Shown in pieces: positions 21,701-32,084 of a DNA stretch of 64,000 bases. Made by a program: the position numbers and the translations under genes. Location: NCBI RefSeq assembly GCF_020360975.1, contig NW_025408672.1, positions 3,410,001-3,474,000 on the forward strand, read 5' to 3'. How positions within the stretch are numbered: the first letter of the stretch is position 1; each line of letters opens with the position of its first letter. This DNA is from Hirsutella rhossiliensis. Lineage: Eukaryota > Ascomycota > Sordariomycetes > Hypocreales > Ophiocordycipitaceae. The notes beneath the pieces are model-generated. The model saw nothing but the letters and a program-made list of their open reading frames with translations, was not told the origin of the DNA and made no database searches.

Positions 21701-23140
21701 CCGGGGCTATGCCTAAAGCTTCTGAAAGGCATCTACGGGCTACGAATAGCTCCGAAACTATGGTATGAAGAGCTCACGGGATTCTTCAAGAGCCTTGGAG
21801 CACAACAGCTCGTGGAAGACGCCTGTGTTATGGTGTATAAAGGGATTATCATCTTCTTCTTCGTGGATGACATCGTCATGATGTATCTCTCGCGAAGAGA
21901 GGGTGCAAGTGATGAATTGATTAAGTTGCTTGTCCTTAGATTCTTCCTCCTCTCTAACAAAAAGCGACTTCTTATAGTTCTGTCACCTGTGGCTGCCTTG
22001 TGGTGGCGATGTCGCCACCCAGGCCGCCTAGATGACGTTGTCATCTAGAAGGTTCGATACCACCGCTTACCAACGACATTATTCATCCTTCTCAGTCACC
22101 TTTGCTAGAGTCAGCCCGACTAGGTAACCTTCGGACTTAGATCGTTAACCCGTTTTCACGACAGTATCCTTCTAGTCACAAGGCTAGCTGGGAACACGTT
22201 CACAATGCACTGATGGAAAAATACACTATTAACCACATGGGTGAATTACGCTGGTTCCTAGGGATCGAGGTCATCAGGGATAGGGCCCAAAAGAAGCTGT
22301 GGCTTTCACAGGCTTCCTACCTCTCTAAGATGGCTCAGAAATTCCACATTAACGATGACAATAACGTTATAGGGATACCCGTCATTCCCGTCACAACAGA
22401 CGAATTGAGGCCCTACGAGAAAAAGGCTAGCAAGGAAGAAGTACACAAATTCCTATCGATCGTCGGCTCAATCCTACACCCAGCTATACACACACGACCT
22501 GACGTGGCTTTCCCAGTCGGAAAGCTGGCCCAATTTTGGCTAAAACCCGGGACCAAGGCATCAACGTGAGGCTCGAAGGTGCCTCGCATACCTCTATCAC
22601 ACGAGGGATCGATGCCTCTGCTTTACAGCTACCGAATCTACTCGCCGATTCGTCTGTGCCTCGGATTCTTCCTTTGCAGACGACCCAGAAACGAGGAAGT
22701 CATCACAGGGCTATGTGTTCCTATTCCTCGGGGCCCCTATTGACTGGAAGGCCACGAAGTAAGCTACAGTCACCACATCGTCCACGGAAGCAGAGCTCCT
22801 AGCCCTGACAAGTACGGCTAAGGAACAAATGCAATTTGGTCGCCTTATTGACGAGCTAGGCATCCAAGTGGAAGGGACCGACGAGCTATGGTGTGACAAC
22901 CTCCAGACCATCAGGCTACTCACGGAATTGAGTGCTAGGCTCAAAACAAGCCTCAAGCACGTTGACATCCACAGGCACTGGCTCCGTCAGGCGGTCCAGG
23001 AAGAAAGGCTCCGTGTCAAATGGATCAAGTCAAGCGAGAACCCGGCTGACGGAATGACGAAGGCCCTACCCCGACAGAAACACGATGCCTTCGTCCGCCA
23101 ACTCGGAATGCAAGAGCGACCGACTCCCCTCAGGGGGTGA
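18750..23140 (+). pseudogene. Ty1/copia retrotransposon polyprotein, 5'-truncated (copy 2)
   Basis: Gag is incomplete at its 5' end. A long 633-codon frame (18963-20864) carries the protease 'YDSGASVHVFND' near 19230 and 'WHRRLGHPGPGAL' near 19630. It also carries a complete integrase core (19800-20220) and the chromodomain-free C-terminal part with 'AHIGYLVGYKS'. The reverse transcriptase is split: 'MRWVFAYK' and 'RLVVRGDQ' lie at 21440-21520, 'FFFVDDIVMMY' at 21855-21885. The RT-RNase H connection follows at 22213-22569 and RNase H at 22829-23140, ending 'NPADGMTKAL', after several frame changes. An unrelated segment of about 310 bp interrupts it at 21895-22205. No 5' LTR is seen. Confidence 0.85.
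21895..22205. other. Insertion in copia reverse transcriptase with two perfect hairpins
   Basis: Copia coding similarity stops just after the VDD motif and resumes at about 22205 ('ALMEKYTINHMGELRWFLG'). The inserted DNA carries a hairpin with 8-bp stem GGTGGCGA/TCGCCACC (22002-22019) and one with 9-bp stem CTAGATGAC/GTCATCTAG (22028-22048). These are followed at 22051 by GGTTCGATACC, which fits the RNA polymerase III B-box consensus. No convincing A box or tRNA fold was found. It may be a SINE-like or other non-autonomous insert; target duplications were not identified. Confidence 0.4.
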
Positions 23141-23631
23141 CATAGGGGCACTCTTGCCGGGGGGATGACTAGGTGTGCAGAAAGCCTAGGAGTTCCACAA
23201 CACTAAAGAATATGATCTCACGAGTCATCATTACTTTATGGTCTCAACACCATACAAACAGCATAATCACGGCTTTCCAACATAACGAATAGCCTCACTT
23301 GTTTATCTGCCGCTACTCGTCCCACAGACCCACGTAAAGTGGGTCCTCACCACCTGTCTGTGTCAACCACCTGGCTGTGTCACTTCACCGCTTCAAGCCT
23401 CTATCTTGACCTCAACAACGGCACATTATGAAGAATAAAGAGCTTACGCTTGAAAGGCGCGTAGCCGAGGCTATTAAAGCCATTGAGGCAAATCCCAATA
23501 TGTCCCTTCGCGCTGCGGCTAAGGAATTTGGGGTTCCACGCGATGACGCGAACGACTCCGCTTGCGATTTCACGGCATCCAACCTCGCAGCGGCCATAAA
23601 GCAACGCATACGAGGCTATCGCCAGCTCAAG

Positions 23632-26405
23632 CAGTGTTGCTAATAATATGACAATAAAGTAGTATACTGCAGTATATACAATACAATACGCGATTTCTCA
23701 TATTGTACCAATACAATATGCTCGCCGTCATATTGTGACGATACAATATAGCGCCTTCCATACCGGCAATATATGGCTTGTATTGTTTGTATTGGTTGGT
23801 GGTCATTCGCCTTTCCGTTCCCCAATTCGCGCCAATATGATGACGCGTCAAGAAACACGCGTAAATATAAGCATGTTCTATGTATTGTTTTTCGTCTGGC
23901 GGACCTCCAGGACGTAAAAGTTTCCTATTGGCGCACGGAAACGCGTAAATGTATGTATAAATCCAGACCTACAGGGTAGCGGCTCGCCGTCCAAACACTG
24001 TTTTCCTCCTCAACCCCGCTTTCCCACCCCAGGACTTACAAGCAATCTCGATGCCTCAACAACGCCTGCCTTTTGTTCAAACATCGCCGCGACGGGATTC
24101 GTCAATATCAGACGAATACTCGGAGATTTCCAGCCCACGGTTGCATGATCCAGATGAGACCCAAACCACTGAATGCCAATCGTCGCAACCTCGCACGGCC
24201 TCCATAAACCCTTCGGCCAAGCCAAGAACATCATGGGTCTTTTCTCATATGCCAGACGAGGACATAGAGACGAAATACTACAATCAGCGGACCGGAAAGA
24301 AGAATGGCGCTGCAAACACTGTGACAAAACGTATTGCTGTTCCGGTGGAACTGCGGCCCCAGCCAAGCACCTTACGGATCCTCCTCCTGACGGTCACGGC
24401 CTCCCAAAAGGCGCGCCACGAACAGCCAAAGTCACGAATATACGAACTATTCTCGAGATAGCTCGTGTTACGGCCAAAGAACATCCCCGAAAACGCCGTC
24501 GGCTCAACGATCAATCCGGAGACTCGATCGACCCAGACCAGCTCGAAGCTTTATACGTAAGGTTTATTACGTCCTGTTCTCTCCCATTTAGGCTTGTGGA
24601 ATGCCCAGAATTCCGAGCATTCTTAGCCTACCTCAACGCCGATATCGATACTTGGCTTCCAGATACACACGAGACCATCAAGAAATGGATTATGCGGCAG
24701 TACGAAGGTCAGAAGGAGAAGGTCAAGCAGCGCATCCAGTCAGCAAACGTCAAAAATTCATATCAGCTGCGACCTATGGACTTCCCCCAACTCTTTGGCC
24801 ATCTTAGGCGTAGTTGCTCATTACGTTGCAGAAGACAGTCAGTTGGAACACCATGTCTTGGCTTTGAAAGACATCGACAGTGAGCACGACGGATATCACC
24901 TGGCAAGGGCAATTTTGGAAGTGGTTGATGACTGGGGTTTGCTTCCAACCCTGGATATTTTGTGATGGACAATGCAGGCAATAACGATACAATGATGAGA
25001 TCTCTTCCCTTGGTAAGTACGGCGCACTGTTTTTCTGACTGGCCCTAACATTTACAGGCCTTCTACGTCGATATGACATTCGATACGATCCCAAATCTCA
25101 CCGACTCCGCTGCCAAGGTCACATTATCAACCTTGCCGCCAAAGCTTTCCTCTTCGTTACCGATAATGAGAAGCTCAAAGACGACGAACGTGATGGGCAT
25201 AATGTGACACTAAAAGAGATCGAGGCGTGGCGGAAAAAGGGTCCCCTTGGCAAGCTCCACAACTTCGTGGTTTTCGTCCAAAGTAGTGTTCAGCGTCGCC
25301 AAAAGTTTCTGGCCATCAGCCATAATCGCAAGCTTGCGTGAGATAATGACACGAGGTGGAGTTCGTGGTACACCATGCTACGAGCGGCCTTGCATCTTAG
25401 AGGCGCAGTCGAGGGATATTTCAACAAATGGGTGGAAGGAGATTGTGCCGGAGACGAGCTCTCCCGAGGAGTGGGTCATCCTCGAGAAGATCAAGTCTTT
25501 CTTGGAGAAGCTTAAAATGACGACAAAGGCCCTTGAGTCATCGTTTGCAACTCTTGACAATGTTCTCTTGGCTATGGACTTCGTATTGGCGCAATTCGAA
25601 GCAGGAAAAGAGGCACATATCGACGATCCGATTATGGCACCAATGTATAACTCGGGCTGGGCGAAGATGGATAAGTACTATTGTCTTACTGACGAATCGC
25701 CTGCCTACGTCGCTGCGATTGTGCTTCACCCTTCGCATAAATGGCACTACATACACGAAAACTGGAAGAAGGAGGGCTGACTCGTCAAAGAAGCTGATGG
25801 GGGCCCTGTGGCATGATTATAAACCTGTGGAGGCGCCTTCTATCTGAGGTTCCGTTGACGACCACGAACGAGTTCTTGAATTGGAGAAACAAGCACCTAC
25901 AACCAGCACTTATCACAGACGAGTACGAGCGATATTGTAAGTCTGAACGGGTTTATGGGTTCACAAGCGCCCTCGCATGGTGGCTGGAGGAAACACAGCA
26001 AAAGAACTACCCATACCTGAGCAAAATGGCGGTGGATATACTGTCAATTCCCGCAATGTCTGCTGAGCCCGAAAGACTCTTCTCTGGGGCAAAAATAACC
26101 ATCACAGACCGTCGAAATCGACTTGGGAGTGATGTAATTCAGGCATTGGAGTGCTTGAAGTCATGGTTTGGGATACAGGATTTTCAGGGTGACGATATTT
26201 CAGCAACGACGGTTGAATAATGAGGGTCACGTGGGATATACGGGATATATTGTTTTACTGGCAATATATTGGGTCACTGGCAATACAATACAATATGGAC
26301 CAATGCCATATTGCGCAATACAATACGCACCTCTTGACAATACAATAATATTGCGAGGGGTCCATATTGCCAATATACGTATTGTTTATATTATTAGCAA
26401 CACTG
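23632..26405 (+). mobile_element. hAT transposon 1 (2.77 kb) nested in pogo 1
   Basis: The ends are inverted repeats: left CAGTGTTGCTAATAATAT at 23632, right its reverse complement ending CACTG at 26405. CAGTG ends are typical of hAT elements. Just inside both ends the DNA is packed with CAATACAATA-type subterminal repeats (23660-23760 and 26240-26390). The flanks are GCTCAAG (23625-23631) and GACCAAG (26406-26412), identical at five of seven positions, so the expected 8-bp duplication is not cleanly preserved. Confidence 0.8.
24051..26220 (+). pseudogene. hAT 1 transposase, broken by frameshifts
   Basis: The protein can be followed across several frames. A BED-type zinc finger ('WRCKHCDKTYCC...KHL') lies near 24300-24370. 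A basic nuclear-localisation-like stretch and the central domain ('DLWTSPN') come at about 24770. A 'MDNAGNND' motif is near 24965 and a probable intron at 25015-25058 (GTAAGTAC...TTTACAG). The long helical region covers 25100-25780. The C-terminal dimerisation domain at 25970-26170 has 'YPYLSKMAVDILSIPAMSAEPERLFS'. Frame changes lie at about 24200, 24750, 25120, 25430 and 25790. All domains of an autonomous hAT are there, so it died late by small indels. Confidence 0.8.
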
Positions 26406-27741
26406 GACCAAGTTGTCGTCACGAAATCAAGGCGATCGCAATACTTTGGTATTGAGGAAAACAGAGAGTCGGCAACAGCCGTTGAAGCGATTTCTGCCGA
26501 TGGTCGATACATCCCTGCGTTTTTGATCCTATCCGGCAAGGTCCACCTCGAACAGTGGTACGGCATCAAGGAGCTAGATGGCGATACCCTTATTGGTGTT
26601 ACGGAAACGGGATTTACGAACGATCAGCTCAATCTAGCGTGGATTCAACATTTCGATAAGCATGCAAAGAGCAAAGGTGCTTGGAGGCTATTGCTCCTTG
26701 ACGGCCACGGCTCCCACCATACCCTTGACCTTATCGAGTACGCTGAAGCCCATAATATTGTGCTCTTTGCATTGCCTCCGCATCTTACGCATCTCCTTCA
26801 ACCGCTTGACGTCGTGGTATTTCAGCCGTATAAACATTACCACAGTCGGGCAGTCGATTTTGCTATTCGCAGTGGTGCGAGTAAAATCACCAAGCTGGAG
26901 TTCCTCGCTATGATCCAATCAATCCGCGTCAAAGCCTTCAAGGAGTCTACAATCCTCTCGGCATTCAAAAACAGGAATCCACCCATTCAATCCAAAGCCA
27001 ATCCTCGAGAGACTCAAAGAGAGGGTACGGGACCAGACGCCGCCGACAGAGCTACCTGCAGAGCCGTATTCATCCCCTTTGGTACCCCATACCGTACGGA
27101 AGTTTGAATCAGTTGGCCAACGTCTCCTTGAGTTTGACCCAATTGATGATATTGAGAAGGAGGTCTTCGTACATAACCTTCAACGCTACGTTAAAGGTGC
27201 AATCTCCCAAGGCCACGAGTTAAAGCAAACGATGGTCGATCTGTACAATACCAAGCTTGCCGAGCAGCAACGCCAAGGCCGGAAGAAATACAAGAACCGC
27301 CACCTTCAAAGCGGTGGAGTACTGACTATAGACGAAGGGAGGGCTATTGCGAAGTCAAAGGAAGATATTCGCATTGCAAAAGCAGAAAAGTTGGTACTGG
27401 CGAAGCAAAAGAGGGAGAAAAGGGCGATTGAGCTCGAGGAGCGACGGCAGCCCGGGCGGCTAAGAAAGCCGAAAAAGAAGCCCAACGATCAGCTTTATAA
27501 GCTACAAAGGTCAAAAATAGGTAGACTATTGCGGCCAGTATTCAATTATCGTATGCATCAATTTTTAACTTTTTTTGCCGTTTTATTATTAAATTAAGTT
27601 GGCGTTGAAGCCGTAAAGTGACACAGCCAGGTGGTTGACACAGCCAGGTGGTGAGGACCCACTTTACGTGGGTCTGTGGGACGAGTAGTTGTCTTCTTCT
27701 GTTTTGCACCAGGCCGTCAGAGCCTGCTACAAAAGGGGGTG

Positions 27742-28034
27742 TGTCAGTGGACCAGGGTAGCCCTGTTAGGGAGGGACCCGGAGAAGGGATTCCTGGCCCA
27801 TGTAGCAGGAACGCATGAGGACTTCCTGAGTAAGGAAGGCAACCCTTTATGCGTGGGCACAGCCACGTATGCGTGGGTAGAGCCCATTACTCAGGAGGTC
27901 CCCAGAAGTCCCTAAGACCTCCTGTATAAATAGCCCCTTCAGACTGCCCCTTTAGACATAGAACATGCATCTTGAACCTTCGTGTGTGACCCCCTTCTTA
28001 TTCCGATGTGTATTGGCATAACGTTCCACCAACA
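27742..28034 (+). repeat. LTR B, second copy (293 bp), flanks do not match
   Basis: Aligns end to end with solo LTR B at 1835-2121: TGTCAGTGGACCAGG at the start, TATAAATAG box near 27934, CCACCAACA at the end. The 5 bases before are GGGTG and after are CGAAC, so there is no target duplication. Left is the end of the copia LTR; right is the 3' end of the FunK1 kinase coding sequence. Confidence 0.8.
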
Positions 28035-30235
28035 CGAACATATAGCCCAGGATCCTCTCGGCCCTGCCACGGCTTATCCCCTGGAAAGAGTTCCCGTCGC
28101 AGCCGGTTTACCCATTGAGCCAGAGGCTCGAAATAAGGGGGTAAATGACTGGCCGATACGGTTGAGAAAATGCCGTTCATTGCCCACCAAGCCCGACTTG
28201 AGTTCTGCTAACTCTTCCACATTGTGACGGCCTAGCACCGTCACACCCCCCTTGCATACATGACCCACATGTTGTTGGGCCAGCGGCCCACACGTACGGA
28301 AGGCATATTTAGGGAGAGGACACCCAGTTGTATTGTTCGGTTCTCCTTTCTCTTCTTCAGAGCAGAATCTTCGTAATAGAGTCCACAGCCTTCTGGCTCA
28401 GTCCGTGACCGTCACACACATCAACGTAGTTCCACTTGTCAAACCGACCAATCACCCTAGCATGTTCAAAAGAGCACCCAGAAAAACGACTCCAGGTCAT
28501 GCATGAAGGAGTGCTGGTCGCCCAATAAAGCTCCTATAGCCATAAATGCTCTCGTACCAGTCATTCCTTTTGCTCCTGAGGCACCTTGTCGTTGTTCTCG
28601 TATAGCAAGGTCTAGATCAATCAAGAAAGCTTGCCACGAAGGGTTCTCATCATCTTCATTGATCATGAGGTTGTTGATGGAGATGTCCCTGTGGAGAAGG
28701 CCCGCCTCATGCAACGACTGGTGACCTTCAATGCAGCTCTCAGCGCAGCGAGCAGCGCCGTGCGAGATTTTGCCTTGTAGATTGGCTTTCCAAAGTCACG
28801 AAGAATGAGTCGCCGATGTACACGGTTTGGCAGGGCTCCGGTGCTTGCCTTGACTGGAGATATTGAACCGGATCTTTTGTTAGGCGGCAGAGCGGCATCG
28901 GTTTCGCTGGACGGTCGCTTCACACCAGCGCCGCTGCTTTGCCCTCTGCGTGACACACTTGACGCGCTCGTACCTGATGGCAACATCGCATGTCCTGATC
29001 GGTAATTTGTAGCTTTGGTGACGTCCAGTCTCTTTCGAACATTGTTTTGGATGTCGTCATCCGCACTGCGGACGCGTACAGTCTCGTGGTGGTAGTATCG
29101 GGCAACATTAATAACACCTTTCTCAGTCGCTTCTTGGACAAGTATACCCTCTTCGTCTCGGTCCGTGTACTGCCAGGAGTCCTTGATAACAAGCGGCGTC
29201 TGGGGGTCTTCTTTGCGATGTGCTTTCCAACAGGTTGTCGCCCGACCGGCAATGCACCGCGCTCGCTTCATAACATCATCAATGATGAGACGCTCTGTTT
29301 TGTCGTTTCGTTCGATCTCGATATACTGCTGGCCGCCGGATGTTATAATGGTGGGATCAAAACCAAGCATCTCCTTATTCATTCGCAGAAATCCCAGGAT
29401 TGTCGTCGCAAACTGTAGCGCACCATGCTTCTTGTTGATGTCGAATTGTTCGGAGGCGATCCCCCCAAGCCGGTCAAACTCCCATACCCTCATAAGCGAC
29501 CCGCAGAGGGTGAAGCCCAAAACGAATCGACGTGTGTCTTGAGCCGCGAATACCTCTCTTGCATACCTTGCGAGATCAATCCATGCAATCGATGCTATGT
29601 CGGCCTTCGGGTTGCAGCGTTGCTTTTCAGTTCGCCAGCAATGAGGATGTGCGACCAACGATATCTCAAATCCTCAGGATTGGGATCACATGTGATGTCG
29701 TTATTGACAAAACCGATGTCCATGCTGCGCTTGCCTATAGAGCCAACTAGTGGTGTCCTCGGCTGCGCCAGCAGCTTTCGCCGAGCCGCCGGACGCGAAA
29801 TGCGATCGCCTGCGAATTCTTCCAGCTTCGGGATTAGGCCGCCGAACCAAGTCAGCACATCGCTCTCTTTGGCACCTGCCGGCCATCCACTCCACCCGTC
29901 CTTGAAGAGTGGGTTGTCGCCTTCTGTACAGCTGCGGAAGACTGCCTCAGAAACCACGTCGAGGTCTGGCACGTCTCCAAATAAGGCTTTGTGGAAATTG
30001 GAAACTCCGACATAGACATGTTCGAGCTCCAACTTCAGTATCGGGTCGACATTCTGGCGGGATTCTGACGAGTTCACGAGGCCGCTCGTGTTCTGACTCA
30101 GCGGCGTTTGTTGGATTGACGAGAGTATCGGTCGGGGAGGCGGGGTGGATTCGGCGACTGCGCTGTAGACCTGGTTCCAAATAAGGGAATCGTCGGGTTT
30201 GTCGGCGAGAGCCACATTTAACAACTACGAGGCCA
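28035..30235 (-). pseudogene. FunK1-type protein kinase gene, broken by LTR insertion and frameshifts
   Basis: FunK1 kinases are fungal-specific protein kinases common in Agaricomycetes and Hypocreales. The N-terminal FunK1 region is at 30224-29595. The kinase N-lobe and central part occupy 29658-28700, with a low-complexity Ser/Arg insert. The catalytic loop 'HRDISINNLM' lies near 28700 and a 'LIDLDLA' motif replaces DFG near 28610. 'SFMHDLESFFWVLF' is near 28475, then 'RFDKWNYVD' up to 28417. Exactly there a solo LTR interrupts the frame. The C-terminal part ('EELAELKSGLVGNE', then 'WVNRLRRELFPG' and 'REDPGLYVRV') continues at 28222-28035, up to a second LTR. The 5' end is cut at about 30236 by copia copy 3. 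Several frame changes confirm a pseudogene. Confidence 0.85.
28223..28416 (-). repeat. Solo LTR C (194 bp) inserted in the FunK1 gene
   Basis: Begins TGTGACGGCCTAGC and ends GACCGTCACA. CACAT stands directly on both sides (28218-28222 and 28417-28421), a perfect 5-bp duplication. The kinase reading on the minus strand continues directly across the insertion, which proves the pre-insertion state. The orientation of the parent element is not certain. Confidence 0.9.
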
Positions 30236-30241
30236 GCCTCT

Positions 30242-31880
30242 GTGGCCGAGAGAGATCGTCGCCTTCGAGAGAAGCAATTCGAATATACGATCTATCAGTC
30301 AGATCTACGCCTGTTCGGGCAGCAACAGGAAGGCATTCGAGACCTACGCAGCTGGGTCGCCAAGACTATATGCAAGACATACCACAGAACATGCTGCAAG
30401 GCGAACCAGTCCTTAAAGCAGTGGTACGAGCTTCTGAACAGTAATGCAAAAGGGTCCGAGAAGGAGGTGAGGAGAACCCTTCATCAGAAATACGAGAAGG
30501 CTATTACCCCGACCGCAAAGCCGCCTCGCAACTGGACCAATTGGTCCGACATATGGATTAAAGCTATTAACGAGGGGCTCGAGGGAGGACTCCCCGAGGC
30601 TCTTAACGAGGAAATCTGGCTACGAGACTTCCTCAGGGCCGTCAGACCACATTTCCATTGGGTCGACACGATTACCATCACGAATCCCCAAGACCAACCT
30701 AATTTCACAATCCACAAGCTAAAGGACCTCTTCCTCGCGTATATTTACAACAATTCGGGCCCCTCTATCATTAAACGAGGAGCTTTTGGTCCGACCTTCA
30801 ACGCCCGTGCAAACCACCAGCGAGGAAGAGGTGGCAAAAGGCCCAGGTCGAAGACCACAGACGACAAGGGAGAAAAATACTGTCGTTTGTGCGAACAGCC
30901 CGGCCACCGCCTTGACTTTTGCTGGGGAATCTTCCCGGATAGAGCTGCCGAGTGGTGGAAGCCCTCGGACACAATCAAGAAAAACCTCAAAGACGAGTCC
31001 ATCGCAGAAGAGATCAAAAGAGCAAAGGGGAAGCGACAAGAGCAACGCAGAGACGGAGAGAAGCATGAGGATCAGGACTGACTCCTAAGAGCGATGGGAA
31101 AGTGCTCTCTAGCTTCTTTCTTCATCGCTCGAGCGGACACAAAGGCAGCTTTTGCCGTTGATAACTGCCCTCTATGCCACTCCGCCCTGCTTGACTCTGG
31201 GTCCACCATCGACATCTTCAACGAGATTTCTCGCTTCACCCACTTTAGAAGAGCAACCCCTGGAGACTTCCTTTGGGCAGGAGAAAGCAAGGTGCCAATC
31301 CAAGGCTATGGCGACGTGGACGTGGAAGTCGAGGGCCCTCGAGGACCTCGTCTGCTGCGTTTAACCGATGCCGCCTACTGTGAAAACTTTGCATGCAACC
31401 TCATCTCCTACAAACACCTAAAAAGGCAGGGCGTTTGGTGGGACGAATCCCCCGGCCAGCGATCATGCCTTCGAGCAGCCGATAGACGCATCCTCGCCTT
31501 CGTCCAAGAAGAGCATGGGCAATTCGTGCTGGAGCACATTCCTTACGATGTGTCAAGGAAGAGCGTTCTTCGCCCGACGCAACAAATTCAGCTCCATCAC
31601 CAAACGCCACCCACAGACCGCGACCGCAGAGCTCTGGCATCTCCGCCTTGGGCATCCAGGTCCAAGAACCCTGGAGCACCTTGTCAACTGCTCAAGAGGC
31701 GTCCGCATCAAAGGCATCACCACCACAGGATGTGATGACTGCGGCACGGCCAAATTGAAACGACAAATTCGAAGGGAGCCACGAGAAACGCCGCCACCAG
31801 GCGAGCGCCTGGCAGTCGACTTCCACGATCTCGAGCCTGACCAACTAGGCTACGATTCGATGGCCCGGAGTTTATTCAAC
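30242..31880 (+). pseudogene. Ty1/copia gag-protease-pre-integrase fragment (copy 3)
   Basis: A long gag frame (30242-31081, 279 codons) ends in a zinc knuckle 'CRLCEQPGHRLDFCW' near 30890. The protease frame (31094-31735) has 'LLDSGSTIDIF'. A shifted frame to 31880 carries 'LWHLRLGHPGPRTLEHL' and a Cys pair. It ends at the beginning of integrase ('AVDFHDLEPDQLGYD'), where the element is cut off. Integrase core, reverse transcriptase and RNase H are missing. It is different in sequence from copies 1 and 2. Its 5' end abuts the FunK1 gene. Confidence 0.8.
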
Positions 31881-31884
31881 TAGC

Positions 31885-32084
31885 AGGTGCCTAGGTGTTG
31901 TCTATCTAGAGCTAAGGAGGAAAAGAAGCTGAACTCGAGGCCACGCCTCGAGTGCGAGCTTATATTGCCCTTCACGGAATGTTCTCGCAGCTTCCGGGTC
32001 CGCGGAGCGGGCCGGTGTTGCCACCGGCACGACCCACCGGACCCGGTACAACCGAGTCCACCAGCCGGGCACAGCCCGTGACAC
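31885..32084. other. GC-rich segment with nested hairpin, unassigned
   Basis: Lies between the truncated copia copy 3 and the truncated pogo 4. It contains an outer 8-bp stem CCGGGTCC/GGACCCGG (31995-32002 with 32040-32047) enclosing an inner 7-bp stem GCCGGTG/CACCGGC. It begins TGCCTAGGTG, a little like the start of the copia 2 LTR. Hairpins also occur in the pogo ends of this window, so it may be a transposon terminus. Confidence 0.35.

Larger units (their letters stand above)
23428..27597 (+). pseudogene. pogo 1 transposase, split and internally deleted
   Basis: The N-terminal part (23428-23631) has a psq-type helix-turn-helix ('RVAEAIKAIEANPNMSLRAAAKEFGVP'). The catalytic part resumes after the hAT insertion at 26406. 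It has the DDE region: 'AVEAISADGRYIPAFLILSGK', then 'LLLDGHGSHHTLDLIEYA' near 26695 with the second Asp, and 'LPPHLTHLLQPLDVVVFQPYKHYH' near 26775. A frame change near 27090 leads to a Lys/Glu-rich C-terminus ending about 27540. The CENP-B-type second DNA-binding domain and the first catalytic Asp region are absent. A deletion therefore preceded or accompanied the hAT insertion. Confidence 0.75.
23316..27685 (+). mobile_element. Fot/pogo-type DNA transposon 1, holding a nested hAT element
   Basis: Terminal inverted repeats of about 80 bp start CTCGTCCCACAGACCC at 23316 and end, as the reverse complement, at 27685. TA lies directly outside on both sides (23314-23315 and 27686-27687), the target duplication of the Tc1/mariner/pogo superfamily. 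Each repeat contains a GACCCAC/GTGGGTC hairpin. Without the nested hAT (23632-26405) the element is about 1.6 kb. It sits inside the putative 3' LTR of the copia element. Confidence 0.85.
23166..27731 (+). repeat. 3' LTR of copia copy 2, split by the pogo insertion
   Basis: A purine-rich tract (GGGGGGA) precedes TGACTAGGTG at 23166, directly downstream of the RNase H stop. The LTR would run 23166-23315, be interrupted by the pogo element, and resume 27688-27731, ending CTGCTACA, for about 194 bp in all. No second copy of the LTR is available to confirm the ends, so this is inference from position and TG...CA termini. Confidence 0.4.

Noticed and set aside
22002..22061. tRNA gene
   Set aside because: B-box-like sequence and hairpins are there, but no acceptor stem, D arm or A box could be fitted.
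26406..26413. Perfect 8-bp target duplication for hAT 1
   Set aside because: Flanks agree at only five of seven positions; reported as imperfect.
27737..28039. Target duplication around the second LTR B
   Set aside because: GGGTG and CGAAC do not match; treated as a recombination product instead.
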